DNA of 64,000 nt, from the NCBI GenBank assembly GCA_963402885.1, contig OY727101.1:14236417-14300416 (forward strand), written 5' to 3'. Of this stretch, positions 46,150 through 60,200 are shown in pieces; position 1 is the stretch's first letter, and each line of letters starts with the position of its first letter. The position numbers and the translations under genes were made by a program. The stretch comes from Antedon bifida (lineage: Eukaryota; Echinodermata; Crinoidea; Comatulida; Antedonidae). Under the pieces are notes generated by a model. That model searched no databases. It was not told the DNA's origin and worked only from the letters and a program-made list of their open reading frames with translations.

Positions 46150-48982
46150 TCAAAACTTTTCTGCTGCTCGACTTGCAACAGCTCGCATATTTCCATAGAC
46201 CTTTGAAGGAGGGCTCCCTGTAAAAAAAACATAGAAAAAAATCATGTTATGATATAGTAACAATGTGGAAGTAATCATCATCCACATCATTGGATGAATC
46301 CTTTTATAAAATAATGATTCTAGCAAACTTATATGAGTTGGCTTCCATCTAAATCAAATTGTTTTGTTTGGCTTTTTAATGAAACATATACTTTTCTCAT
46401 TGTAAACATATCATTAAATTGATCAGCAACAGACTAGTTTTCTTTAAAATTTGTATAAAATTTTATGAATTTTTAAAATAAATTTCAAATCTTTTGAATT
46501 TTCTTTAATTTTGATTCTCACATGTTTTGATTTTTTTTTACTGAAATGCTGGAAAGAATAAAGGTGGGATAAACCAACAAAATACAAACAAATGTTACCA
46601 TAAATTTCATTTAGTATTATTATTTATCAATTAAGAGAGTAGAAAATCAACTAATTTTTTTTAAATGTACAGTGTATGTATAACTTTTACAAAGTGTCCA
46701 TTGAGGTTTTTCTTTTAATATTTTATTAGGTGGTAGAATATTGTTTTCATTTTGTCTGTATATGTCTATGATGAAAATGGTAGCTTGCCACATGAAACAG
46801 AAAACAAAAATAGATTTTTTACAGCATAACCAACTTACCAAGTATAAGACTACATATTGCCGTCCGTGCAATTTTTATGTTTTGAAATGATCCTAATATA
46901 TTGATTTTACTCCCTGCTAATACAACCCTGGTTTTGGTGACATTTTCAATGGTGAATTTTGTCTTGCCTCCTTTGCCTGCTATTCTCCCAATGGCCCTTG
47001 ATAAATGGTCTCCCTTCAATGGTTTCACTGTGAGAGCAAAAAACGATTTAGATTTTAAACATAAATGTACAATACAATAGAATCTCATATAATCATTTGG
47101 GCCACCCCTATTATTAGCTTGGTTTCCTTCTAGGACACAACGCAAGTCTTGACCCAAGTGAATTGACCAATTGAAAGTGATGAATTTTTCAAAATGTCGC
47201 ATGTGATTGGTCAAGCTTGAATTGTCTCCTTGTGGGAATTGAGCTTTAAGAGACACTTTCCCATGAAACTAACAAAGGGCAATATACTGTATGGTTTAAA
47301 CAATGACCAACCTTTATCCATAAAGTTTGATAGTGTAGACAGAGCTTTAAAGGTGTCACTTAATAGGGTTTCTACTGAATCTGTTTAATCAGAGGCAATG
47401 TGGGTCATGTCAGCCAATTATAGAACACAAACAAACTTACTATTGTAGTACATACTCTTTAAGCAAATGAGAAAGCCTAAGGAAACAGCCAGAAATGATT
47501 AAAGACAATTACATTTTTTTTAATTTATACATAATCATTCTATTTATAATAACTAATACATCTTACCATCTGTGACTTCAAATGTTTCAAGAAATAGCTC
47601 ATCTAATCTCAACAATGCTAATGCATCCTATTACATGAAAAAAAAGAAAATTAACAAAGAAAAATAACAAAAATATATATAATTTCTCCCAATTTATGTT
47701 TCTCAAGATGGCCAAGTTGTTGAACTGTACACTGTTTCTCTCAACTCTTATTATTGTGGATGTCAACATTTAGTTAGAGTAAGTATACATTTCAAAGTAT
47801 TATAAAATTAAATTGATATTCTTACCGCAACTTCGAAACCCAAAATAAACGCTTTAACAAAGTCTGCACCTTTCTGTAATGCTCCAACTTCTGATGTTTC
47901 TTTTGAAGCCTGTAATGGAAATGCAAAACAGATTAATGTTTAATGTACCAAGATACTAATGATTCAAGATTCGTAAAGGTATACAGCAACTGAAGAGCGC
48001 ACCAATTACCATGTCATGCTAGACAGTTTTTTTTTATTGTTTTTATAGGTCTAGTAAGTTTACAAATTCTTTTTCATCCACATGATATAAAGTTTGTTCC
48101 ATCCAAATTTGAGTAAATGCTTGTGTTTGTATAATGAATGAATGAAAATACCTTTAATTCTACTTGTCGTGTTTTTAAATTAAATCTAATTTGAAGTTTA
48201 AGGTGTTCAACTAAAGGTGTGTATATTTTCATCCAGTTTTCTTTTAATGGTGTATATCTATTTGATGGAACTGCAATCTTCCTCACTTCATTGCTGCCTT
48301 CCTATAAAGAAAAATAACATAATTGATTGAGAAATGTTTATTTGTAGGCCTAGTAGTTAACTGTGTGTAACTTAGTATTTTCTATTGTCAACTGGCCAAC
48401 ACCTTTTTAATTTGATTATACTGTTGCATACCGGCACAGCACAGCAGAGGATTTAGGCCTACCTAGCCTAGTATTATTAATATTACCAGTAGCTACACCC
48501 ATTCTGGCCTAGCCTAGATGAGGTGTAGATCTAGGCTAGCTAGGCCAGCTTACCTACTAGCCTAGCCGGCCTTATTGCCCTTATAGCTACCTAGTAGTAG
48601 TAGTAGTCCTGGGCTTGCTCACTATCATAATTGTTTGTTCAAATAATTGTAAAATCATTTTTTATTTAGGCCTACATTGCAGAGTGTGCACTGTTCAGTC
48701 AGTACAAATGTCTGAATCATAAAATAGGGACTATAGAAATTTAATTTGACACAAACCTACCAGTAACTTTTCACCTCGCAGAGGTGGAAACTTGGGCCTA
48801 GCCGTCGACCTAGTGTCCATTGGCTGCTCCTGCTCCGTCGATACGGTGTTGGTAAGCTGAGCAGCCACAGCCTCACCGTCTGTATCATCGACGTTCATGT
48901 CTTGACTCTTTTCCTCAAGTTTTCGCTTTCTATTTTTCTTTGATTTGACTTCCAGAAAGTCATTGCTTTGTTTTACTGACAT
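46150..48982 (-). CDS. PNO1: RNA-binding protein PNO1 (Dim2), KH-domain 40S assembly factor
   Basis: Six exons on the minus strand: 48982-48761, 48301-48152, 47909-47826, 47627-47567, 47027-46839, 46217-46150, joining to 257 residues (human about 252). PNO1 binds the 3' end of 18S rRNA in pre-40S particles and partners the endonuclease NOB1; it acts in nucleolus and cytoplasm. Visible landmarks: a basic N-terminus (KSKKNRKRKLEEK), PKFPPLRGEKLL, the VPSNRYTPLKENWMKIYTPL block of exon 2, ADFVKAFILGFEV in exon 3, RLDDLFLETFEVTD in exon 4, the C-terminal KH core GRIAGKGGKTKFTIENVT and ILGSFQNIKIARTAIC in exon 5, and SKVYGNMRAVASRAAEKF at the C-terminus. All splice phases agree. The intron between exons 4 and 5 carries a family B MITE and a family A MITE end. 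There is no sign of pseudogenisation. Confidence 0.95.
47116..47250. mobile_element. Family B MITE in a PNO1 intron
   Basis: AGCTTGGTTTCCTTCTAGGA at left and TGTGGGAATTGAGCTTTA at right, flanked by TA. Central TTGACCAATTGAAAG and CATGTGATTGGTCAAG arms survive. Confidence 0.75.
47319..47351. mobile_element. Family A MITE, right terminus only
   Basis: A 30-base remnant ending TAGTGTAGACAGAGCTTTA in the PNO1 intron between exons 4 and 5. Confidence 0.6.
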
Positions 48983-51298
48983 AATCTTTTAATTATTTGA
49001 CATTAAACCTTCTAATAATACCAATTTATTGAAATTAAATCCACAGTTTCTACGATCCTAGCGTAACATGTGTGTCGATCCTGAAGAAGTGTGTCGTCTG
49101 ATTTTTAATTGAACTTTGACACGAACTCACTCACTGGTTTCAACAATGAAAATGGCTTATAGACACTCGTGATCAATTCCGGCCTCAGTTTTTTCCAATT
49201 CAAACCATTTTATTTGTGTTATTTATTTGTTTCATATTATTAGACCTAGGTTGAGTTTAATTTGCAAGAAATACGATAGTCTAAATTGTTAAAATTATTC
49301 ATAAAACTACTTGCACACTAATTATAGTCTCCCCTCCTGAGAGTTGGCTTAATTAATAACTTATACTGACAGCAATCTAGATAGTAAAATTATACTGAAT
49401 TGCTGAAAAAAAAGGTGTAGACCTATTGAAAATAAAATTTAGGTCTAGACGTTCAGAAACACTAACTCTATGTAGGACTTTGAATGAAGATAACATATTA
49501 ATTGTGGGTGACACGTGTACCCATCATAGAGAACAATCATCATATTCTTTGTTAAGAAAGTTATGTAATCCGTCATTTTCATAAGCCATCGTGTCTGCCA
49601 TTATTTTTGTCTAAAAATAATTAAGTATTTAGTCGAACCATAAACAGGACACACAAAATCAACTTTTTAAGAAACATGCAGTTGTTTGTTTTCATTTTTA
49701 TTTGGAAAAAACAAATTATTTTGTCATATATATACAATAGGAAGGTCTACACATAAATATATTTGATATGCCTAATGACTAAATACAGTAACAGCTCCCA
49801 TACAAAGATTCTACGAGAAACACGATGTGAATTGTGCGCCATCGTGATATCATCCATTGTCATTTGTCTTCCGTAGGCCTATAATTATCGATATTTAGAG
49901 GACTATAAGAGGTAAATGTACACTAATAATTCTACTAATTTTCGTTAACAGACGCCTAAATGCCGTCTAGTACATAAATGGGGGATGTTACTGTGAGATA
50001 TATAAAAAGAAGCTAATAATAATAGGTTATGTTTTCCTAATGTAAAAACCGTGAGCAGAACAGTAAGCAGCCTGAATAATAGAGCCAGTTAATAATGCCC
50101 GGGCTGCCAAATTTGCTTATACATAACACCATACATTGTACACCGTATACGTGGCGCGGCAAAATAAGTTAGGTTCGCGAGAATGTGCTGGTCGGCGCCC
50201 CGTACAAAAGAGCACCACTTTTTTTTTTTTTTAATCAAAATTGAACAATATTTATGGACGGATTTAACAGCGACGAACGCCGACAACATAATAATAACAT
50301 TAAATACTAATATTGTAAATTTCATAACATAAGTTATTCTTCGACCTGTCCCATTAATACTGGTATTTAAACATTATGCAATGACATGAAACGAAAACAA
50401 AAGTTGGTTTCTTCAGGGAAGAGTGAAAATTGCTTCCCTGGTAACTTTCTCTAAAGGGACCAAAGTTTTCAAAGCGGGCACATTTTCTTTTAAGAAAAAC
50501 ATTTTTTTTTTACCGTACATGATCTCAGGATTAGTAATGATAATTTTACTTAAGCCACTTGGGTATATCGCCCTCTACTGTAAACATAATAAAAATACAA
50601 ACCGATGATGACAATATGATACTGTATAACATTAATGTCGGCCGGGAGATATTATGAAGCCCATGTGGCGCCGCCTATATCCTTCATTTTACACTCAAGT
50701 TATATGATCAAACACTGCAGAAGTTCTTAAATTTAATACAAACATTCTTATGCTTAAACAAATACCACCGGTACCGTACTTGGGTAAATAATTACGGTAT
50801 TCAATATCAATAACTGTCCGGGAATGGAATGTTTTGTAATTAAATAAACATTATAATTTGCGTAGGCTAGGTAGGGCTACACGTTACGATTGAACTATAA
50901 AATCAATTGGACAGCATAGCGTTTAAATGTATTCTGGGTTTGGTGTTTCAGGAGTCCCAATTTCGGAGACCAAGATTTAGACGAACTAAATTCTCGCTGA
51001 AAGTATACGATGAAATGTCATAAATGTATTCATTTTAATTCAATTAAACCGTACCTTCAACAAGTGTATATACAAAATATAAATACAATACAAAACTTAA
51101 GCGCTTCGTGTTCGATTATATATAAATAATAAATGGATCATAAAAACGCATACAAAATATATTAAAAAAACTTGAACACATATAGGGCATAGTATAAAAA
51201 AAAGTGAGGATTCGGTTCCGTTTATCAACCAATCACAGTGATTCTCTTATAGCTTTCAAGATTCTGGGCGTAACATCTATGTGACGTCACCATAATGT
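48983..51298. other. Interval between PNO1 and SLC51A
   Basis: PNO1 promoter side at about 49000-49200. The SLC51A 3' UTR begins at 51298 going down. A 78-codon minus-strand frame with a hydrophobic start lies at 50325-50089 but lacks support. No repeat family recognised. Confidence 0.5.
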
Positions 51299-54200
51299 TC
51301 AAATCTCTGTTGATCCATTTTCAAGATCTTTTGTCTGGTGATAACCATTAGTGCCCTTTCCGTTCAGTTCTACGCCATTCAATACAATTTTACCCTCGTT
51401 GGAATTATTGTCCAGAGTTCTAGAGGATGTTTCGCTAGTGGTCAAGGATGTCATTACGTCCGTTTCGTCTCCCATAGCGATCTGTATGGCGGGATCCACT
51501 TTGTACGTTGAAGAGAGCTGTGCGTAGTATCGTCTGCGTAATTGATCTTCCGGGTCAATATTTCCCTCTAAGCGCCGATACCATATCGTAGCCATGATGT
51601 TAAAAAAGAACATTTCCACTACCGTAAGCAGGTTATCGATATCTGAGAACGAACCACAAAAAATAATGTTAATTTACATCTATAAAAAAATATTACAAAA
51701 AAACGCTGCTCGTATCACGATAACTACCGCCGTCTACATGCATCTCAATTTTTGATCAGCAAATTAATGTTTTCATAGACTCTCTTTTCCAAGACGTGCT
51801 TTGGGGCGTGCGCATGCCCAGTCCGAGTTTCCAAATACCAATTTTTTTTTCCAGCCGTAGTAAACTTAAGCTACCGCATGGTAACTGTTTCCGAATGCTT
51901 CCGTTCTCTTGAATATAACTGCCCAAAGGAGCGGCGGGATAAATCAATGAAATTAAAGCAGTACTGTACATTTACAGACACGATAACCCCATCTACAAAA
52001 TGACGTCATTGGGACCGGAAATATTGATTTAATAAGCGAAAAGTCTATGTTTGTTAACGATGATCATTGATTAGCATCTAGACAAACCCAGTTGAGAATG
52101 TGTAAACAAAAATGCGGTCTAAAGCTAATAAGAAACATAATAAAAAATTACTCAAAAATTGTGTCAAAATCAATGAGAACCTGTCGAGTGGAATCGTCTG
52201 TGAATTTCAAATTCAACATGGCAACATCCGTATTTGTTGTAATAAACTAATATTTATCTTATCATAATTACTATCTTCTATCAATTAATTTCAAGTTCCA
52301 TTTCATTTAATTCTTCCATGTGTCGAAAAGGATTTCCCCCAAACATCTCATTTAGTATACGTAATAATTTGTCATTATGTCTTTACACAAACCTAATATC
52401 ATTGCCGTATTTATTCGAATAAATGCCCGGGCGTTTATTGTTCAGGAGGGTTTTTAGGGGGCGTTTGTATTGAGGGAGGCGTTTATTCGAGGGAGGCGTT
52501 TATTCGAGGGAGGCGTTTATTCGAGGGAGGCGTTTATTCGAGGGAGGCGTTATTCGAGGGGGAGGGAGGCGTTTATTCGAGGGGGAGGGAGGCGTTTATT
52601 CGAGGGGGAGGGAGGCGTTTATCCGAGGGAGGCGTTTATTCGGTGGAGGCGTTTATTTTTTTTCATTTAATATGGCAACATGTATAATCAAATAAATACC
52701 CCCTAGATAAGAAAAAAATAATTAATATCAAGAAGTGATGAAATACTTTAAAAAGCGTATGAAAATTCTTGGTAAAAACTGTAGTGTAGATCATGTCAAT
52801 CAATGAATTCTACTACAAATAGAAATGTGTTGTAATGGAATATTGTGTGTTATGCATGTGGCGGGGCGTTTATTCGAGGAAATAAAAAAAAACGCCCCGA
52901 GGGGATTCTATAGGAGGGGCGGGAGGAGTCGTTTATTCAATACGGGGAGTTTGAATAAATACGGGAAATTGAACTTGTTGAAAATTATTAAGATGTCATA
53001 ATACTAGGCCTACTATAAAAGAAATTCATGATTATGGTATATATATAAGCAGTGAACATTACGTAAGAATAAACATAAATACTTTACGTACAACTTCCTC
53101 GCATTCTTGCTGAAAACGGGTATCGACATGTTATAACATTAGCTGATATTAATATCGCTATTAGTATACTTTGAGTGGTGGTCAGCACAAGAGCCAACTG
53201 GACAGTGAAGAACTTTGGCGTAATCTTAAAATTCTTCAGCGGCTCCTTGCATAGTCTAAATAAAATAATGATTCCATTCAACGCAATCAGAGTTGATAAT
53301 AAAGACGCTATTTGGAAGAAGATGAAAGGCTCGTGCAATCCTATCTGTTGAGAGATAAACCAAGACCACGTGTTAATTAATGTTCATTTAATTAAATTCA
53401 CTACTAAAGACACTTGAGTTTATGACTTACGACAAATAGGAGAAATTGATTTAACGCGTGTTTTACGGCATTTGGCATTTATTCCTGTCTTCCAAACAGT
53501 CGTATAATGAACAAGCCAAATGCCAAACCACTAACATTAACAATGGTTAATTTAGTTTGGTAAAGTGGGCAATTATATTAACGAAATAATAATTGAAATA
53601 ATAATTGAAATGAACTTTAATCAATCGATCGATTACATTGAACATTTTTGTGTGTGATAAAATACAATGCAATATTGGACAGTGCAAATACTTTATGGTT
53701 AAAGAGGCGCGGAACATGGTCAAATTAAGTATGTTTTACAAGTTAATTTGTATACCCCACAAGCTGTTGTCACCATAAAATACAATGAATTACTCTGTGG
53801 TTTTATTTCATGAGTTCTACGAACTGTTTTAAGAATTCTAGGCCTATATAGTTTTAAGAATGTTAAATCTTCACAAACACATTTTTATGATGGCAAGCTA
53901 CGCATATGTTTATATTATGTCACGCGTGCACAAGCATTCCAATATGGTATGGAACGCGCTATAATAAAAAAGGTCTTAATAAGGTCTACTGAAAAAATGG
54001 TAGTAAAACACAGAAGAGAAGAAAATGTTCATGGCAGTTACGACACCATATATGTAGGAAGGTGTGGAATTGTCCGGGAAGGAGGTATATACATTATTTA
54101 TGCTAATCTATTCAAATATATGCAAATATATGCAAATGCATGCTAATGAGTGATTACCTTTCCAGGTTTATACGATCCATTCGTCCAGAGCACTGTAGCA

Positions 54201-57200
54201 ACAAACCACAGAATCGGTTTGAGAACGGCAACTTGTAAAACTGCTGCTTTTATTATACGGACTATTTGTAACAAATTACCCCTGTAAAACAAGTTAATGT
54301 AGTTTTGATAAATTAGTACGATAAAATCCATGTATAGAAATATACTTTATATAACTGTTGTGACCTGTTTACCAAATTGAGGAACTGGGTCAAAACTGAT
54401 TCAGTGCTCGGGCTTTTGAAACAATACTTGCCCACAAAGCTTGTGACGGACGAGAGCTAGTAACGAGTTTTCCTTAGAAAGTATTCGTGGTTTTACTGAT
54501 AGATGCATGGGACGCTTATAATTAAACACCGTCGAAGCTATTCTTCTCTTTGTGGAAACTCTCCAGTCACGTGTCCTAAAAATTGTATCTCTTTCTTAGA
54601 ATTCATTTAGGCCTAAGTGTTTGTTAAAGGTAGTGTAGTAGGGTACATAAAAGAAGAAATGGCAGGATAGCGGTACTAAGGTTGGTTCGTCACAACACCT
54701 AGATGCCTTTGTGAATCAAGCATTAAACCCAATGAGTAATCATAATTTAGTTTTAGTATTCTGGGTGTAAGTTGAAATACAATTATACATTGACGATAGA
54801 TAGCCAACAAACTGAACGTGATATATATAGGAAAATTAATAGTACCAGTAGTTATTGTAATAGAAACTTTTAAAATCTCTGCTGTCTTTTCCATATGAAT
54901 GCTATCTCTATCTTAAATGATGGATGGATGTTCGATAATAAAATGTAACTGAACCTGCTGATTTTTCGATCTGAATTTCGTTTCTTAAGCTTGGTTCCCA
55001 CTGGGACGCAACGCAAGGACGTAGACGCAACGCAAACGAGTTTAAGCTTGGTTCCCACTAGAACGTAACGCAAGGACGTAAACGTAACGCAAGCGTTTTA
55101 ACCAATGACAAGCGAAGTTATAGACAGTTAGCAATCACAAGCGAATAAGCCATCGCTTGTGATTGGTCAATTCACTTGCGTTGCGTTACGCCCTTGTGTT
55201 GCGTCGCTAGTTGGAACCACGCTTTACCAATGACAAGCGACAGTCGAATAAATCTATCGCTTGTGATTGGTCAAATCCCTTACGTTGCGTTACGTCGTTG
55301 TGTTGCGTCTCTAGTGGGAACCAAGCATAAATGAACAAGTTTTTCTCGCAATCAGTACTTTTGGAAAAGGTGAAAAGGCAATTAATGGTAACGGGAGAAA
55401 CCGACGACGTTCGAATGCAAATTTCAATATGGTGGTATGGAAAGAGTGAAAATCAAAATGAAACTCAGCATTAATGGTAGGCCTACAGAATAAACCCCAG
55501 ACGACCTTTGAACTGCACAACCCCAAGTTGGCAGTATCGTCCAATACAACTAATAGTAAACAAATTAAACCTACTCTGTAATAGGAATCTTGGGTAGACA
55601 GCATGATGCGAAGATAAGTAAAGGTGGACTGCCAAGGGGTAGAATACTGCCTTTAAGTAGACGCCTCATGTTGTCTCTCGTTTTGAAATAACCGGTAATT
55701 AACATCACGAATTGTAGCAAACTCACTGAAAGATACCTGAAGTTTGCAAACAAAAATAAGTGTTATATACAAATATATAGTATGCTAAAAGAGTATAGGC
55801 CTACGGGAGAAGGGAGAGGTGAGGGTGCTCTTCGGTCGGCGTAACGCAGAGGCATGGAAGCCTCAGGCGTTTTCGGCCCTTTTCGACATAACTTTAATGC
55901 CTGTTTCCTCATGGCCCTGCTCATGGGTCCCTGTAAACTCTAGGGAACCTGGGTTTAGCCAATGAGCGCTCATATCCATACGCCATTATGCGGTCGAACA
56001 TCTTTGAGTTTTCGTTTTGGGATTAATACATTGCAATTTATAGATACTGCCGACGATTGAAGTCTCCCCCACCCCCAAATTTGTTATTACTACGATTTCA
56101 AACCAACATGTAGCACATTAAGTTAAGTTAAGTTCAGCACTTCGACATATGAAAACCGCCTTTTTTTGTTGCGCGATAGGCCTAACCTTTCTGCAGTAAG
56201 CAATTAATGTCTTGTCTGATCTTGGACGATAATATCAATAAATTAGTCGATATCAATTACGTTGCTAATTACTTTGGTAGCTGACACTAATTACACGTTC
56301 AGTATCGACCTACAACATGTTACAACATTGTACAGTATGGTGACAAATCAGGTTCCTTATTGGAAGTTCAATGTATACAGAGTTCAGATATAACCAAAAA
56401 AATAATAAATCCGACTGTACAGTGCTTGGCAATGTGTCCGGAATATAGGCTACCCACACGTTCACACGTAACGTTCATTTACGAATGTAAAATACAAGAA
56501 CAACATATAATTACTTTGGATGTTTCTAGAATAGCGTTGTCCAGTCTATTTTTAATATACGGCATTTGAAAATTTAATATAATCACGGTTCGCGTTTAAA
56601 TTATTTAAAACCTCGGTGTATTTGGGAATTGATTTCACACCGAAAGGATTGACCTGTAATGACCCACTGTTTATTTATTGCATCACAAAATATAGTATTC
56701 AAAAGCACTAAATAAATAACTGAATTATAAGCGAAATCTCATGTGGTTCACAGTCGGAATAATTTTGTTTCAAGATTTCAATATTGACAGGTCATAAAAT
56801 ATACAATTAGACTTAATGTATTTTTAATGGTTGTACAAACTAAATGATTTATTACTATTTAGGTCCCTGTGAAACAAGTTTCTCAATTCGAAAGTGAAGG
56901 GCCGCAGACTTGGAAAACACGCGTTCAAATGCTGTCGAGTCGAAAAGACATTATCTGTACGCTCAGAAACACATTACACACATTAGACTCAATAGCCGCG
57001 ACATAATACTATTAGGGATTGAAAACATGGGTGGTTTTAAGTAAATTATATAAAAATAGGACTTCTGAGGACTCGGAGTGGTCTGAGTACGTGGGTTACA
57101 TGTACTATAGTAAGGCTATTCGGGAAACAGGCCTAAGTAAAATGTGTAAAGGAAATTGGTCTTGATTGATGATATTAACGAAAATTTGCGTTAATCGAAA

Positions 57201-60200
57201 CATTTCATTTTATTTACTTAATTAGTACTATAGTGGCTCCGTTTCAAAAGAAAGTCTTTAAGGTTATGTTTTAAACACTTTCACTGATCCATATATGGTT
57301 GGTTTTCAATTGATCATGTTGCAACAGTTAGTAGAGAGAAGCCATTAACTTTCGATGCATAAGATCGAACTAAACATTTCATTTTATTTACTTAATTAGT
57401 ACTGTATAGTGGCTCCGTGTAAAAAGTAGCAAAAGAAAGTCTTTAAGGTTATGTTTTAAACATACTTTCACTCTGTATATGGTAATGACAAAAAACTGTA
57501 ATTTAAAGCAAAAAATGGTCAAATTGGCTGTCAGCCAATGGGTTTTTAATTGAATTTAACCATTTATTTTGTCATTTTATAAGTGAAAACATCATTTTCC
57601 GGTTTTTTTTCTACAGAAGTGATTAAAACTACAAAATAATATATTCAAATTCTGATTTTATTAATCTTTATTTTCCGGTTTTTGGGGGACAATATACCTT
57701 TAACGAAACTGACAATAAGATCAATGGAATTGTAAAATATCTATAGAATAAAAACAATTATGGTTCTTACACTTGAGCAGAGAATCTTGCTACCAAAGAT
57801 GCCCGAGGTACGTAGAGAGAAATCAAAGATGTTGTTGAGAATACCTATAGAGAAAGAGACACGTTTAAGTTGTAATACTATCTTCGTAACAATAATTATA
57901 AGGCTCAGCATTACACAATTTATTCTCGTTTTGCTTCTAGCAAGTATACGTGTTTATAATATTGGACAGTTATTCAGATAAAATATGCTGATAAAAATCT
58001 AATACGGTATCAGTTTGCGGTTGTTGTTCTATCATCATGTCAGCCAATGTAATTCATCAACAACATCACGTACCATTCTCATATCTTCTTATATCCTAAT
58101 TGATAACTTAATTGTATTACAATATTGCTCCGTATTTTGATACAGCGTTCATGTTTGTCACATGCTATCATAGGAATTATTTAAAGATATATTGTCCCCC
58201 TAAAAAATAATTTTTTAAATTTTTTGTTGTTGAATATGCCATTTTAATATCACTAATAGTTATTCACTATGACCAAAAACTTGAACCAAAAAAAAAAACA
58301 TTTTCCACCAAAAAAATGTAATTTAAAGCAAAATATACCTAAATTGTCTGAAAGACAATGGTTTTTGGTTGAAATTAACCATTTCTTTTGTCTTTTTATA
58401 AGTGAAATAATTATTTTTGATGATTTTTTTTCTACAGAAGTGAATAACTTGATTAAAACCGTGAAATTGCCTATTCAAAATCTGATTTTATTAATCTTTA
58501 TTTTTTCATGTTTTTGGGGGACAATACATCTTTAAAGTTTGGTGTAAAACTCAGCTGACATTATGTGACTTATGGATGTGCCAGGATACACATATAAATA
58601 AGCTATAGTTGGCGGCAGAATTAAAGCAGTTACCTCATTAAAACTAACCCTAACCCTTATATTCACGTAGGAAGACGAGGGGCGAAAGAGACATTTTGAA
58701 GCTCGCGTGAAACAACGGCAAACTGATACCAATTTTTCTTTATACGCGTCTTGTGTCCCTTTGCACCTTTACTTATTCATCAGTATAATTATAAAGTTAA
58801 AGCTCTGTCTACACTATCAAAATTGTTATAACAAAAATGTGATGTGCCCATATATGGACATGATGATGTCATATCACTACCATATGTTGGCATATCACTA
58901 CCATATTTTGGCACATCAAATTTTGTTGTCACATAAAGTCTGATATTCTAACCAAATGTTTTGTCACATAAAGTTTGATAGTGTAGACAGAGCTTTAGAA
59001 GTATAAATGTACAACTCACTGGATAGATGCCCATTATGAAAGACAACTGGACTTTCCGACGACTGGCTATTTTTCTGCAAACGAAAACCTCTCCTTCCAT
59101 GAAAACTACGAAAGTTATAATAGACAAAATAGTTGCTACTACCAAGGTTATTGTCGCGGCATAATTTCCGTCAATTGCTGTGAAAGAAGTAGAAACAGTT
59201 AAACTAAATAATGTAGTTATAATAATTCATGACTTATCTGCATCCTATACACTAAATGTATGTTACTTTACATAATCAAAAGGTGGCTTCGAGAGACCAT
59301 GACTCGGGTCTGTATTAAGGAACATTAGGGCAATATTTGTCTGCAGTCAAAGGCAAATTCCTTAATACAGATCTGATGTGTATACCATAGGCCTACCTGT
59401 ATCATCTAAAGTTGTCTATCTATGATACAGGCGTCTATGGAACACATGTGATATTGTATCATGGAACTTGCCTATGATATTTGAAACATTTAGATACAGT
59501 ACCTAGAATCGGTTAGATGATTTTAATAGATAATTCTAATCTCGAAAAACCATTGACTTGAAATTGTTGCGGTCAACGTGGACAATAAATAGGACGCGGA
59601 AATAATTAGGATACACAAATTAAGGGCTCCAAACACGACGAGTTTCCAGATATATTTTACACAGAGAATATATAAACAAATAAGTATATGTCCACAAGTT
59701 TCTCTTAACGATCGTGGTATTTTAGTCTATTTACAAGCCATGCATTACTAAATAGAGCCAACAATAGGAAATGTCAACAGAAAAATCAGAAAATTTACAC
59801 TGTCTATAGGACGAGTCAATACAAATTTCTTCAAGAAGTTAAATCGATGGGTGGTACACTGGATGGATTATAGTAGAGACCGTTATTTTAAAAAATAGTA
59901 TCAATCAACTATCGAAGAACTGGAGCCTATGCTCTGGGCCTATGTATGGCAAGCCAAGTCCGCCAAAAGTCCTCAATCCACGAACTTGGCTTGCCATACC
60001 TATGCCATCAAAAATCGCGGCCCGTTACTACAATCAATTGTTTGACAAAGGTGAACTCGGTCGTAGTAAATTTGGGCTTATACTGCAGGATATGGTCCAT
60101 AATATTCAGTTGCTACGAGTATTTTAAAATTAAATACAATCTAAGTATAGGAGGAAAATGAGTAATTATTAATATTTATTAACCAAGTAATTCAATCCCG

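Noticed and set aside
52470..52670. ORF of REAFIRG repeats
   Set aside because: Translation of the 18-bp minisatellite.
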